Source: Colwellia sp.
GTDB lineage: Bacteria; Pseudomonadota; Gammaproteobacteria; Enterobacterales; Alteromonadaceae
Assembly (NCBI GenBank): GCA_020630795.1
Contig: JAHDIK010000006.1
Coordinates: 185,521-249,520 of the forward strand
Direction of reading: 5' to 3'
Length of the DNA stretch: 64,000 bases
How positions within the stretch are numbered: the first letter of the stretch is position 1; every line of letters begins with the position of its first letter. Made by a program: the position numbers and the translations under genes. Below are positions 45,454-55,329 of the stretch, one piece after another. A model generated the notes under the pieces. The model was not told where the DNA came from. It did not search any database and worked only from the letters and a program-made list of their open reading frames with translations.

Positions 45454-46725
45454 ATGCCAGAACTTATTATATTTATTGTTGTATTTTTACTGCTCATACT
45501 CGCTGTTGTATGGGGACACTTTATTAAACAAGGTAAAAATACAAGTATTGTAGACAACTCGCATCGAGACGACACAAACGTTACGCTTTACCACGAACAT
45601 AAAGCAGAAATAGAGAAAGATTTTCAACAAGGCAGTATTGACGAAGAAAACTATCAGTATTTGTTAGCTGAATTAAACAAAAGCTTGTTGCAAGATATTG
45701 AAGAAAATAAAAAAGCTTCAGCGAGCGAGGTTATTGAAAATAAAAATATTTCGATATTTTGGCCGGTAACCTTAACGTTTTTTATTTTAGGTTTTAGTTT
45801 TTTTATGTATCACCAAAGTGGCTCATATGAAAAGCTTAGCCAACCTATGCAAACGGCACAAGATCATCAAATGAGCGAGCAAGATGAAGCTCAAAAGATG
45901 ATTGATTATATTAAGTCGTTAATCGATTTAACGGTAAAAGAGCCAGATAATTCAGATGCTTGGTATGGGCTAGGGCAGTCATTCGTTAATATTGGTGAGT
46001 TTGACAAAGCGATTGAAGCCTACGATCAAGTCATTCGTATTGAAGGCGAGTCTGCTGAAATGCTCGGTGCAAAAGCACAAGCGAATTACTATAAAGAAAA
46101 TCAAACAATTTCACCTACTGTTCAAGGTTACATTGATCGCGCTCTAGCGATTGATCCAGAAGATGCATCAACCAATATTTTAATAGGTATGCATAATTTC
46201 ATGAATCAAAATTATGAAGTTGCGATAAAACACTGGGAAACGGTTATTCATTCAGGCAAAACTAATGTAAATGCGCAAGCGTTAACAGAAGCGGTAGCGG
46301 AAGCGAAAAATAGATTGTTAAATCCAGCTACAGCTCAGCCAGCACCTATGAATGATATTGCGACAGGCCCACAATTAAGCGTGAATGTTGATGTAAGTGA
46401 AGAAATTACAAATAAACTGATCCAAGGTGAAGATAAAACCGTATTTATTTACGCAATCTCTTCTGACACTCAAAACGGTAGAATGCCAGTAGCTGCAGTT
46501 AAAATGAGAGCAAGCGACTTACCTACAACCATCGTGTTAAATGATGCTAAAGCAATGTCACCTCAAGCAAAAATAAGTGATGTTGAAAAAGTACATATTT
46601 ACGCGGTAGTTTCAGCGAGTGGTAGTGTGGGTATTAAGTCGGGAGATTACAAAGCAGAGCTGTTAAATGTAAGTGTTGATACGGCTGAACCTGTTAGTAT
46701 GGTTATAGATACTATCGTTCCATAA
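45454..46725 (+). CDS. ccmI: Cytochrome c maturation protein CcmI (TPR-containing)
   Basis: 423 residues: two membrane helices at the N-terminus (about 2-20 and 96-112), a CcmI cytoplasmic loop, then TPR repeats at about 160-280 that bind apocytochrome c C-termini, then a C-terminal beta domain. It follows ccmH by 4 bases and completes the System I set. Confidence 0.9.
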   Translation: MPELIIFIVVFLLLILAVVWGHFIKQGKNTSIVDNSHRDDTNVTLYHEHKAEIEKDFQQGSIDEENYQYLLAELNKSLLQDIEENKKASASEVIENKNISIFWPVTLTFFILGFSFFMYHQSGSYEKLSQPMQTAQDHQMSEQDEAQKMIDYIKSLIDLTVKEPDNSDAWYGLGQSFVNIGEFDKAIEAYDQVIRIEGESAEMLGAKAQANYYKENQTISPTVQGYIDRALAIDPEDASTNILIGMHNFMNQNYEVAIKHWETVIHSGKTNVNAQALTEAVAEAKNRLLNPATAQPAPMNDIATGPQLSVNVDVSEEITNKLIQGEDKTVFIYAISSDTQNGRMPVAAVKMRASDLPTTIVLNDAKAMSPQAKISDVEKVHIYAVVSASGSVGIKSGDYKAELLNVSVDTAEPVSMVIDTIVP

Positions 46726-46748
46726 ATAATAAATTAAAGGATAACTTA

Positions 46749-47342
46749 ATGCGTATTTTTACAACATCAATCATAGCTTCATTAGTATTAGCTGGCGGAG
46801 TTGTGTCTAGTGTTCATGCGTTTGAAAATAAGCCTGTTGCTCAATCTGTAAGCACCGAAAATACTGCGAGTTGTTTGCCGTTTTTAAATCAAAAAATACG
46901 TAAGCTTCATTCAAGTAAAGAAGTTGATCTTTGTAAACTAACGGCGGGAAAGCCAGTATTGCTGGTAAACACTGCAAGTAACTGTGGTTTTACGCCTCAG
47001 TTCAAGTCACTTGAAGCATTACACAAAAAATATAAAGAAAAAGGTTTAGTTGTTCTTGGTTTCCCATCTGATGATTTCTTTCAAGAAGAAGACGAAGAAA
47101 AAGAAACAGCAAAGGTTTGTTATGTAAATTATGGTGTAACTTTCACTATGTTAACGCCAAACGCTGTGCGTGGCAGCGACGTTCAACCTGTGTTTAAACA
47201 TTTAGGTGATGAAGTTGGAGCGCCAATGTGGAACTTCTTTAAATACATAGTAAGTGCTGATGGTAAAAAGATTGAGCGCTTTAACAGTAAAGTTAAACCT
47301 GATTCAAAAGAGTTTGTTGCAGCAGTAGAGAGCGTGCTTTAG
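46749..47342 (+). CDS. Exported glutathione-peroxidase-family protein with variant motif
   Basis: 197 residues with a signal peptide (cut near VHA). NTASNCGFTPQFKSLEALHKKY is the GPx catalytic-Cys motif, and MWNFFKY gives the conserved Trp and Asn. The usual FPCNQF motif reads FPSDDF, so the catalytic-tetrad Gln position is Asp, and the following loop is acidic. The KVCYVNYGVTF segment provides a possible resolving Cys. It probably reduces peroxides in the periplasm with thioredoxin-like donors. It sits between ccmI and hemH, two haem-handling functions. Confidence 0.85.
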   Translation: MRIFTTSIIASLVLAGGVVSSVHAFENKPVAQSVSTENTASCLPFLNQKIRKLHSSKEVDLCKLTAGKPVLLVNTASNCGFTPQFKSLEALHKKYKEKGLVVLGFPSDDFFQEEDEEKETAKVCYVNYGVTFTMLTPNAVRGSDVQPVFKHLGDEVGAPMWNFFKYIVSADGKKIERFNSKVKPDSKEFVAAVESVL

Positions 47343-47373
47343 TCACTAAAATAAACATAGAGTTATTGTAAAT

Positions 47374-48411
47374 ATGTCGAGATATTTAGGCCGAACTAAA
47401 GCGCTTCATGGGAAAGAGGCAAAAATAGGTGTTCTTGTTACAAACTTGGGAACACCTGAAGCACCTACAGCATCTGCACTAAGAACTTATTTAAGAGAAT
47501 TTTTATCTGACCCTCGTGTAGTTGAAATACCACGAGCGGTGTGGATGATTATTTTGCACGGTATAATTTTACGTGTAAGACCTAAAAAATCTGCGGCCTT
47601 GTACAAAAGTATTTGGACTGAGCAAGGCTCGCCTTTAATGGTGATTAGCGAAAACCAAAAAACAAAAATTGCAGACAGGCTTAAGGAACAATACGGAGAC
47701 AATGTTACTGTTGCTCTAGCAATGCGTTATGGTAATCCATCGATAGAAAATGCCTTGAATAGTTTCCAAGAGTCAGGTGTTGACGACATTGTCGTGCTAC
47801 CGCTTTACCCTCAATATGCAGGGCCAACAGTCGCATCAACCTTTGATGCTGTGGTTAACACATTAAAGAAATGGCGTTGGATCCCAAGCTTACGTTTTAT
47901 AAGTGGCTACCATAAAAATGAAAAGTACATCACTGCTTTAGCTCATTCCGTAACTAAACATATAGAACAACATGGTAAGCCAGACAAACTAGTATTATCG
48001 TACCACGGAATGCCTAAATACTTTTTGGAACAAGGTGACCCCTATTATTGTTTTTGCGCAACGACTACCAAGTTGTTAGTAGAAAAGTTAGGGTTTAATG
48101 AAAATGATTATGTTATGACGTTTCAATCTCGATTTGGTAAGGCTGAATGGTTGAAACCATATACAGATGCAACGCTTGAAGATCTTCCTAAGTCTAACAA
48201 TAAGCATGTTGCTATTATTAGTCCTGCGTTCAGCGCAGACTGTTTAGAAACGTTAGAAGAGCTTGAGCATGAAAATCGAGAAATTTTTATGGAAGCAGGT
48301 GGCGAGGTTTATCATTACATACCAGCGTTAAATGATGACGAACTGCATATTGACGCAATAGTTGATGTGATCAATGCATCAATTAGTGCAAACGAATTAG
48401 TGCGTCGATAG
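47374..48411 (+). CDS. hemH: Ferrochelatase (haem synthesis, last step)
   Basis: 345 residues. VLVTNLGTPEAPT at the N-terminus, PLYPQYAGPT, the SYHGMP motif with the catalytic His (about residue 210) and a CLETLEELEHENR block. It inserts Fe2+ into protoporphyrin IX. It follows the ccm and GPx genes in the same direction, so haem production and use are linked. Confidence 0.95.
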   Translation: MSRYLGRTKALHGKEAKIGVLVTNLGTPEAPTASALRTYLREFLSDPRVVEIPRAVWMIILHGIILRVRPKKSAALYKSIWTEQGSPLMVISENQKTKIADRLKEQYGDNVTVALAMRYGNPSIENALNSFQESGVDDIVVLPLYPQYAGPTVASTFDAVVNTLKKWRWIPSLRFISGYHKNEKYITALAHSVTKHIEQHGKPDKLVLSYHGMPKYFLEQGDPYYCFCATTTKLLVEKLGFNENDYVMTFQSRFGKAEWLKPYTDATLEDLPKSNNKHVAIISPAFSADCLETLEELEHENREIFMEAGGEVYHYIPALNDDELHIDAIVDVINASISANELVRR

Positions 48412-48466
48412 GGCTGCTATATTTTTTATATATAGTTGTCGATTAATAACTATTTACCTCTTTATA

Positions 48467-48498
48467 AAAGAAAGCGACATGTTATTGTCGCTTTCTTT
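48467..48498. terminator. Probable terminator between hemH and the SGNH hydrolase gene
   Basis: A 13-bp perfect stem, AAAGAAAGCGACA with TGTCGCTTTCTTT (loop of 6), lies between convergent genes. The T-run is interrupted, so strength is uncertain. Confidence 0.65.
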
Positions 48499-48521
48499 GT
48501 TTTTATCAATAAATAGCTAAA

Positions 48522-49553
48522 TTATCGATTACCAATCAACTTATCTATCTCAGTATTCAACTCTGTAACCTTTGTTTTCATTTCATTCATGCTCAAACCT
48601 TCAGCGAGATTTGGTCTCGTATGTTTGGTATAGCGTAACCATGCGTTACGGGTTATATTCATTTTTTCTGTGGTAAGCGATAGTAGCTTATTCGGATCGT
48701 TTGAGAGTGATTGCGCTAATAATTTCGCATTCGTTAAATCAGCTATCGGTATATCTAATTTGTTTGCCAAGTCTGGTTCAAAATAATTCATAATAAGGTC
48801 GCTTAATAACCAGTACCCTTGGCTTACCATATGTATGCCATCGTGCTGAAAAAAGAAATCAGGATTTTTTTCTCTTATAGCAGTAAGTTGGCTATTCATA
48901 GCGCTGTAAAAATCGATGACTTCCCAACTATTCTTTTTATTAGACAATAACCAACGGCTAAATGAACTTAGCACTTTATCGTTATAGTCGAGCGCATTAG
49001 TATTTCCTTTAACGTGATCGTACATAGGTGGCGTAATGTACAACGTAGGAATATTAAGGGCTGAAATTGCTTTGTGAAGTGTTAAATAACCATGTTGAAA
49101 TAACATGTCGTGTTGATTACTAAAGGATTGGTAAATACCACAGTTAATACCGTACATTGAAATAATTAAATCGGGTTGTACCTTTTCCAATATTCGGTTT
49201 AAGCGATCGTGTAAATACGGACGAGGAAACTCGCCATTTGCGTGGCCGTCTTCACTAAGGCCTGTAATTGTTTCGCTTGGTAAACCTATGTTGATTAATT
49301 CAAAACGTTTGTTTGGGTAGAGATTTTTTAGCCAAAGCTCTATATTGACGATCATATCGCCTTGATAAGTAATACTGTCGCCAAGAAATAGAACTCGATT
49401 CGCTTCACTGAGTTTAGGTTTTATAGTCATATTTTTGGTAGTGCCTGATTGGTTGTCAGTGTTTGATGAATATATATTTTGAGAAGTCGAGCATGAAGTT
49501 ATTAAAAACAAGCAATAAACCATAGCAGTTGCTACTTTGATTATACGTATCAT
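48522..49553 (-). CDS. SGNH/GDSL-family hydrolase, lipoprotein
   Basis: 343 residues with a lipoprotein signal ending LITSC (Cys21). VLFLGDSITYQG contains the nucleophile Ser, NIGLPSETITG supplies the block II Gly, GINC(G) the block III Asn, and DGIHMVSQGYW the Asp-His pair. It is an esterase/lipase or carbohydrate deacetylase at the outer membrane. Substrate unknown. The C-terminal helix is charged. Confidence 0.85.
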   Translation of the reverse strand: MIRIIKVATAMVYCLFLITSCSTSQNIYSSNTDNQSGTTKNMTIKPKLSEANRVLFLGDSITYQGDMIVNIELWLKNLYPNKRFELINIGLPSETITGLSEDGHANGEFPRPYLHDRLNRILEKVQPDLIISMYGINCGIYQSFSNQHDMLFQHGYLTLHKAISALNIPTLYITPPMYDHVKGNTNALDYNDKVLSSFSRWLLSNKKNSWEVIDFYSAMNSQLTAIREKNPDFFFQHDGIHMVSQGYWLLSDLIMNYFEPDLANKLDIPIADLTNAKLLAQSLSNDPNKLLSLTTEKMNITRNAWLRYTKHTRPNLAEGLSMNEMKTKVTELNTEIDKLIGNR

Positions 49554-49676
49554 AAGTTTTATTAAGTTGGTAAAGCGTTAATTTATTGTACACATAAATC
49601 GATGAATTTATATGTACAATATTGAAGATGTTTGAAATAGTGTGTTTACACGTTTTTAGCATAAACACACAGCTGA

Positions 49677-52600
49677 CTATTTACTGAAGTGCTTTCTTTG
49701 CCATAGTAAATAAATACATGGTAATACAAACAATGTTAATACTATGGCACTAATCATTCCGCCAACCATCGGTGCTGCTATTCTGCTCATAATTTCTGAA
49801 CCTGTACCGCTACTATAAAGTATGGGTAACAAGCCTAATACAATGGTTGCTACTGTCATCATAACAGGTCTAATTCGCAACACGGCACCATTGGTAATTG
49901 CTTGTACCAGTAAGCTATGATTAAGCGTAGACGTTTGCGATTTGGTTTCATTAATAGATTGGTTTAAATATACTAACATTATAACGCCAATTTCTACCGC
50001 GACGCCTGCTAGCGCGATAAAGCCAACCCCAACTCCGATCGAAAACTTGAAGGATTCAAAATACATTAGCCAAACACCACCAATGAGCGCTAACGGTAAG
50101 GTAGTTAAAATCATCAATACTTCCGGTAAACGTTTAAAGTTTACGTAAAGTAAAATAATGATAATGGCTAAAGTTAGCGGTATTACATACGTTAGCTTTT
50201 CTTTAGCGCGTTCCATATATTCATATTGTCCTGCCCACGTAAGAGAGTAACCAGTGGGCAATGTTAAGTGTTTATCAAGGAGCGACTGTGCTTTTTCAAT
50301 GTAGTCGTTAACACTGATTGAGTTTATGTCGATGAGCACTGTGCCCGTAAGTCTAGCATTTTCACTTTTAATCATCGCAGGACCATCTTTAATGGTAATA
50401 TTAGCGACATCTCCTAGCTGAACGACCTGTCCGTTTGATGTAGTAAAGTAGAGTGTTTTTAATGACTCTGGTGATTGCCTATAACTTTGAGGATACCTAA
50501 TATTGATCGGATACCGTGCTAAGCCTTCTATGCTGTTACTCACATTCTTTCCGCCAACGGCGAGTGAAATAAACTGCTGTATTTCGTTTGAGTTGATACC
50601 TAGGCGCGAAATAGCCGACATATTCAATTGAATATCAATGTACCTACCACCCACGTTTTTTTCTGCGTAAATTGAATTAGAGCCCTCCATCGGAGTTAAT
50701 AGTTTTTCTACTTCTTGGCTTAGCTTTTCTATTTCGGCAAGGTTATCGCCTGATATTTTCAGTCCAATCGGTGTTTTTATACCTGTAGCTAACATGTCGA
50801 TACGTGTTTTTATTGGCATTACCCAAACATCACTCATACCAGGAAAGTTAATTAAGTTGTCTAATTCGGCTTGAATATCTTTACGCGTAATGTGCTCGCG
50901 CCATTCATTTTTAGGTTTAAACTGTATAAATGTTTCGATCATCGTAAGTGGAGCAGGATCGGTTGCTGTTTGTGCTCGTCCAATTTTACCAAACACGGTT
51001 TTAACTTCGGGTATTGTTTTTATTAGCTTGTCTGTTTGTTGCAAAATTTCCCGAGCTTTACCAATAGAAATAGCAGGGTAGGTGCTTGGCATATACATTA
51101 AATCACCCTCATCAAGCGTTGGCATAAATTCTGACGACATTTTACTTATTGGCCAATATGTAGCTGCTGTTAATGCAACAGCTATTGCAATCGTAGATAT
51201 CGGGAAACGCAAAGCGACGGTTAATGCTGGGCGGTAAATACTTATGAGTAACTTATTAAGTGGATTTTTCTTCTCACTGATAACTTTACCTCTAATAAAG
51301 TAACCCATTAATACGGGAATGAGTGTAATAGAGAGCGCGGCAGCTGCCGCCATGGCAAATGTTTTAGTAAAAGCTAGTGGAGCAAAGAGTTTTCCTTCTT
51401 GCGCTTCAAGCATAAATACAGGTAAAAAACTTACCGTGATAATGAGTAAACTAAAAAACAATGCGGGGCCAACTTCGCTGGCAGCTTTGCCTACTATTTT
51501 CCATCTATTGTTTTTGGTAAGAGGTTGAGCTGCAATGTGTTTATGCAGGTTTTCAATCATCACAATGGCGCCGTCGGTCATCGCTCCAATGGCTATCGCT
51601 ATTCCACCTAACGACATTATATTTGCGTTGATGCCTTGCCAATGCATAATTGAAAAAGCAACCAGAATACCTAACGGTAAAGTAAGCACTGCCACTATGG
51701 CTGAACGTATATGCCAAAGAAACACTAAACAAACAGCTGCAACAATCAATAACTCTTCAAAAAGCTTTGACCATAAGTTGCTAATAGCAGAATCAATTAA
51801 TGTGGAACGGTCGTAAACCGTTGTTATTTCGATACCTTTAGGTAAGCTCGATTTAAGTGTTGCTAGCTTATTTTTTACATTATTAATGGTTTGTTGAGCA
51901 TTTTCTCCAGAGCGCATGACGATAATGCCACCAACAGTTTCTCCTTCTCCGTTGAGCTCCGCTATGCCTCTTCGATTTTGAGGCCCTGATGTAATATGAG
52001 CCACGTCGCTTAACAGTATAGGTGCGCCGTTGATAGACGCACGAATTGGAAGTGCGCGTAACTGTTCAATGTTCTTAATTTGATTGTCGCTCGTAACCAT
52101 ATATTCAGCTTCGGCCATTTCAATCACAGAGGCGCCAATGGATTGATTATTATTTTTAATCACCATTTCTACATGCTGAATAGGTATATTGTAGGCTCTT
52201 AGTTTTTCTGGCTGAACTTGTACTTGGTATTGTTTGACCATTCCGCCAACGGTTGCAACTTCAGACACTCCGTCGGTGCTTTCTAACTCAGTTTTCAAAA
52301 ACCAATTCTGTAAACTTGTTAGCTCGGCTAAAGAGTGCTGATTTGTTGGATCCGAAAGCGCATATATATAAACCCAACCAACACCTGTGGCATCAGGGCC
52401 TAGACTTGATTTTGCTTCTGCTGGTAATTCTGCACTGGCTTGATTTAAGTATTCTAATACTCGGCTTCTTGCCCAATAAATATCAGTGTTATCTTCGAAA
52501 ATAACGTAGATATATGAGTCACCAAAAAACGAGAAACCTCTTACAGATTTTGCTTTAGGTACTGATAACATGGCCGATGTAAGCGGATAGGTTATCTGCT

Positions 52601-52787
52601 CTTCTACCACTTGTGGTGACTGACCAGCATAGTGAGTTTTGATAATAACTTGAACATCTGACAAGTCAGGTATCGCGTCAACAGGTGTTTGTTTTAGCGA
52701 ATATATTCCAGCACACGCGACGATGATTGTGCATAGTAAAACGAGTATTCTGTTTTTGATCGACCAATAGATAATATTATGTATCAT
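49677..52787 (-). CDS. cusA: Heavy-metal efflux RND transporter (CusA/CzcA type)
   Basis: 1036 residues with 12 transmembrane helices and two large periplasmic loops. Typical parts are VDAIPDLSDVQVIIKTHYAGQSPQVVEEQITYPL near the N-terminus and GAMTDGAIVMIENLHKH in helix 4. Met-rich periplasmic residues (MLATGIKTPIGLKISG, IYAEKNVGGRYI) point to the Cu+/Ag+ (CusA) subgroup rather than CzcA, though metal specificity is inferred. It is the pump of a tripartite system; partner adaptor CusB is upstream (8-base gap). Confidence 0.9.
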   Translation of the reverse strand: MIHNIIYWSIKNRILVLLCTIIVACAGIYSLKQTPVDAIPDLSDVQVIIKTHYAGQSPQVVEEQITYPLTSAMLSVPKAKSVRGFSFFGDSYIYVIFEDNTDIYWARSRVLEYLNQASAELPAEAKSSLGPDATGVGWVYIYALSDPTNQHSLAELTSLQNWFLKTELESTDGVSEVATVGGMVKQYQVQVQPEKLRAYNIPIQHVEMVIKNNNQSIGASVIEMAEAEYMVTSDNQIKNIEQLRALPIRASINGAPILLSDVAHITSGPQNRRGIAELNGEGETVGGIIVMRSGENAQQTINNVKNKLATLKSSLPKGIEITTVYDRSTLIDSAISNLWSKLFEELLIVAAVCLVFLWHIRSAIVAVLTLPLGILVAFSIMHWQGINANIMSLGGIAIAIGAMTDGAIVMIENLHKHIAAQPLTKNNRWKIVGKAASEVGPALFFSLLIITVSFLPVFMLEAQEGKLFAPLAFTKTFAMAAAAALSITLIPVLMGYFIRGKVISEKKNPLNKLLISIYRPALTVALRFPISTIAIAVALTAATYWPISKMSSEFMPTLDEGDLMYMPSTYPAISIGKAREILQQTDKLIKTIPEVKTVFGKIGRAQTATDPAPLTMIETFIQFKPKNEWREHITRKDIQAELDNLINFPGMSDVWVMPIKTRIDMLATGIKTPIGLKISGDNLAEIEKLSQEVEKLLTPMEGSNSIYAEKNVGGRYIDIQLNMSAISRLGINSNEIQQFISLAVGGKNVSNSIEGLARYPINIRYPQSYRQSPESLKTLYFTTSNGQVVQLGDVANITIKDGPAMIKSENARLTGTVLIDINSISVNDYIEKAQSLLDKHLTLPTGYSLTWAGQYEYMERAKEKLTYVIPLTLAIIIILLYVNFKRLPEVLMILTTLPLALIGGVWLMYFESFKFSIGVGVGFIALAGVAVEIGVIMLVYLNQSINETKSQTSTLNHSLLVQAITNGAVLRIRPVMMTVATIVLGLLPILYSSGTGSEIMSRIAAPMVGGMISAIVLTLFVLPCIYLLWQRKHFSK

Positions 52788-52795
52788 GCGTAATC

Positions 52796-54160
52796 CTAAT
52801 GGTCGTGATGTGAGGGCATTTCAACCTCGTTAGTCATTTCATGAGACATATCATGAGACATATCATGAGTCATATCGTGTGACATATCATGAGTCATGTT
52901 CGGCGCTGGATGATGTTCTGCATTCATGCGAGAAAACTCTCTTCCAAAACTAGACTCAGAATCAATTAGAAACTGCGCTGATGACACAACACAATCTCCC
53001 TCTTCAAGACCTGCTGTAATTTCTATGTATTTCTGGTTAGCTCTGCCTATTTGAACTGGAATTGATTGGTAGCTGCCGTCATTTAACACCAATACAACTC
53101 GGTCGCTACTGCCAGTGCGTATAACGGCTGATTGTGGAACGATAACTGTGTTGTAGTCGTCGTGTTGAGTAAATGTTAGTTGAGCAAACATATTCGGCTT
53201 AAGTAATAAGTTTGTGTTATCAACTCTCACCCTAATTTTTGCGGTACGAGAGGGCAGTTGTAAGCTTGGATAGATGTAATCTACAGAGCCAAAAATTTCG
53301 GAGTGTGGGTAAGCCTCCGATTTTATTGATACGCTCATTTCTGGTTGAATATAACGCAGTTGCGATTCAAACACTTCTGCGATTAACCAAATATTATCGA
53401 GTGGGGCAATCGACATAATATTTGACTCAGGTTTTACGTAAAATCCGTGTCTAACCATGAGCTTTTTTACTACGCCATCATGCGCAGCATAGTAGGTAAT
53501 ATTTTTAAGAACCTTACGGGACGTTTCAATAATACTTACTGTTTCAGCAGGAACACCTAAAGCTATTAGTTTTGCCTTTGCCGCTTGAATTAATTGTGGC
53601 TCTTTAGTGCGAAGACTGAGAATTAACTCTTCTTGGGCATTAGCTAGTTCAGGTGAATAAAAGCTATAGAGTGGTTGCCCTTTTTTAACCTGTTGCCCTT
53701 GGGATTTTACGTACAACTCATCTATCCAGCCAGACACTCTGCTATGCAGATGATGAATGCTTTCTTCGTTGTATGTAAACGTACCAAAACTTTGTATTTG
53801 ATGAGTCCACGGCTTAAAGGCTACATGTTCAATTTTAACACTAATATTATTGGAGACTTCAGGTGTTAATAGCACAACCCCTTCTTCATTCTCATTGTTA
53901 GTAGCATCGCCGTAAAAAGGGATCAGTTCCATTCCCATTGGTGAAAGCCCTGGCTCATCTCGTCGAAAATTAGGATCCATTGGGGCTACCCAGTAGAGTG
54001 GGGTAGGCTCAGATTCTTCTTGTGCTGAGGTGGATACAGTTGTTTTTGTATCAGTGTTTAAATTGGGAATCAAATTAGCGTATATGGCTAATAAACATAA
54101 AATAAAACCGACAGTTACGGCTAAAAAAATACTCAGTAATTTTTTCACGGAATAGTCCAA
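52796..54160 (-). CDS. cusB: RND efflux periplasmic adaptor (CusB type) with Met/His-rich tail
   Basis: 454 residues with an N-terminal membrane anchor. A metal-binding LYWVAPMDPNFRRDEPGLSPMGMELIP motif lies near residue 55, the CusB-specific heavy-metal motif (YxCPMHP-like; here VAPMDPN). Barrel-sandwich and beta-barrel domains follow. The C-terminus is a repeated MSHDMTHDMSHDM stretch ending in HHDH, rich in Met, His and Asp, a likely metal-binding tail. It is co-transcribed with cusA. Confidence 0.9.
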   Translation of the reverse strand: MDYSVKKLLSIFLAVTVGFILCLLAIYANLIPNLNTDTKTTVSTSAQEESEPTPLYWVAPMDPNFRRDEPGLSPMGMELIPFYGDATNNENEEGVVLLTPEVSNNISVKIEHVAFKPWTHQIQSFGTFTYNEESIHHLHSRVSGWIDELYVKSQGQQVKKGQPLYSFYSPELANAQEELILSLRTKEPQLIQAAKAKLIALGVPAETVSIIETSRKVLKNITYYAAHDGVVKKLMVRHGFYVKPESNIMSIAPLDNIWLIAEVFESQLRYIQPEMSVSIKSEAYPHSEIFGSVDYIYPSLQLPSRTAKIRVRVDNTNLLLKPNMFAQLTFTQHDDYNTVIVPQSAVIRTGSSDRVVLVLNDGSYQSIPVQIGRANQKYIEITAGLEEGDCVVSSAQFLIDSESSFGREFSRMNAEHHPAPNMTHDMSHDMTHDMSHDMSHEMTNEVEMPSHHDH

Positions 54161-54248
54161 ATCGAAAACAATAAACTACACGACTTACATGTGTTGATGA
54201 TTTAATAAGTCGAAGCGGGTGCCATAGCACTAAATAGATCTGTTGTGT

Positions 54249-54653
54249 TTAAGCCGTGATTGGAGGGCGAAATACTGAATTTGTTTGAGTGAGGTAAGGC
54301 GCTTTTGTAAAGTAAGGAATGAGAGTATCTACAGGCTTTTGAGCGCTTACCTGTTCTAAAAATAATGACGTAGATGCACAAACCGTAATACAACAACTGC
54401 ATTTATCTTGGCAGTCTTCTGTTGAGTTGTTATCGACTGTAGTTGAACTACTCTGATGAGAGCTTTGCATGGGCATCTCGTCATGGCAATTGGTTTCTGT
54501 GCTAGTAGTTACTATTAAATTTTGAACATTTTTACATGAGAATGTTGCTGCCAATGTTTGACCAGTAAAGCAACAAAGTACCACGAACAAAATAAATAAT
54601 TTGCTCAATGAATAATTGTTAGTAGTTAAGTTGTTATTGGCTAACAAAGTCAT
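54249..54653 (-). CDS. Small Cys-rich exported protein upstream of cusB
   Basis: 134 residues with a signal peptide (KLFILFVVLCCFTGQTLA). The mature part holds TNCHDEMPMQSSHQ (His, Met) and CQDKCSCCITVC, a Cys cluster suited to binding copper. No known family was recognised. The gene lies 88 bases upstream of cusB in the same direction, so it probably belongs to the metal-export operon. Role is inferred from context. Confidence 0.75.
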   Translation of the reverse strand: MTLLANNNLTTNNYSLSKLFILFVVLCCFTGQTLAATFSCKNVQNLIVTTSTETNCHDEMPMQSSHQSSSTTVDNNSTEDCQDKCSCCITVCASTSLFLEQVSAQKPVDTLIPYFTKAPYLTQTNSVFRPPITA

Positions 54654-54762
54654 ACATCTCAGTAAATAAAATGGGTAAATACAAAGCGTAAAGCGCGTTA
54701 TATGTGTTAATTATAAATGAAATTTAAAAGAAAACGAGTATGTTTGTTAACATTTAGATAAT

Positions 54763-54790
54763 AAAAAAGCGATTCTAATGAATCGCTTTT
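54763..54790 (-). terminator. Terminator of the cold-shock protein gene
   Basis: AAAAGCGATTC and GAATCGCTTTT form a perfect 11-bp stem with a TAAT loop; on the minus strand it is followed by TTTTTTATT. It ends 26 bases after the csp stop. Confidence 0.9.
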
Positions 54791-54816
54791 AAGAATTCTT
54801 TAGTTAAGTGTTTAAC

Positions 54817-55026
54817 TTAAAGTGCTGTAACGTTTTCAGCTTCAGGGCCTTTTTGACCTTGTTTTACTGAAAAAGAAACTGATTGACCATCAGTTAAAGT
54901 GCGGAAACCGTCACCTTGAATTGCACTAAAGTGAACAAAAACATCTGGACCATTTTCTTGCTCAATAAAACCAAATCCTTTAGATTCGTTAAAAAATTTA
55001 ACTTTACCTGTAACTGTATCAGACAT
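54817..55026 (-). CDS. Cold-shock domain protein (CspA family)
   Basis: 69 residues, a single OB-fold with RNP1 KGFGFIEQ and RNP2 VFVHFSAI. It binds single-stranded RNA and acts as an RNA chaperone. AAGAGAAATG sits near the start as a ribosome site. The gene has a long leader (up to about 190 bases to a possible -10 near 55215), as usual for csp mRNAs, but the cold-box motif was not recognised. Confidence 0.93.
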   Translation of the reverse strand: MSDTVTGKVKFFNESKGFGFIEQENGPDVFVHFSAIQGDGFRTLTDGQSVSFSVKQGQKGPEAENVTAL

Positions 55027-55329
55027 ACTTACATTTCTCTTAAACTATAATTAAAAACAGCCAAATGGCTACCTACGGAGTAAATGCTCTCTCTCTATAA
55101 AACAGAAAGAGAAAGGTTTCTACTAACACAATTCATAGCGTTTAGGATAATCAACTATTGCTAGTTAATATCTCCTTCTCCCGAAACGCAAAAACTCAAC
55201 GCGACAACATACTATCATAAAGGTTCAGATTAATCTTTACTTTTTTATGACGATAAAGCCAGCTAAATAGCTGGCTTTTAACAAGTTTTTAACATTTAAA
55301 GGGGTAAATAATTATGTTAAATATTAAAC
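55027..55329. other. Leader of csp and csp/valS spacer
   Basis: 303 bases without a gene. A perfect 11-bp hairpin AAAGCCAGCTA/TAGCTGGCTTT at 55255-55278 is a weak terminator candidate for valS (minus strand, T-tract only TTTAT). A -10-like TATGAT on the minus strand lies near 55212-55217. The remaining sequence is the csp leader. Confidence 0.5.

Noticed and set aside
44429..46725. Fused CcmH as in E. coli
   Set aside because: CcmH (short) and CcmI are separate genes here; each has its own start and stop.
52790..52925. Possible CRISPR-like or satellite repeats (CATATCATGAGTCATATC)
   Set aside because: They are the codons of the Met/His/Asp tail repeats of the CusB-like protein, too short and without spacers.
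54202..54402. 66-codon minus-strand ORF
   Set aside because: Overlaps the Cys-rich exported protein gene in another frame; no ribosome site and its sequence looks like a shadow.
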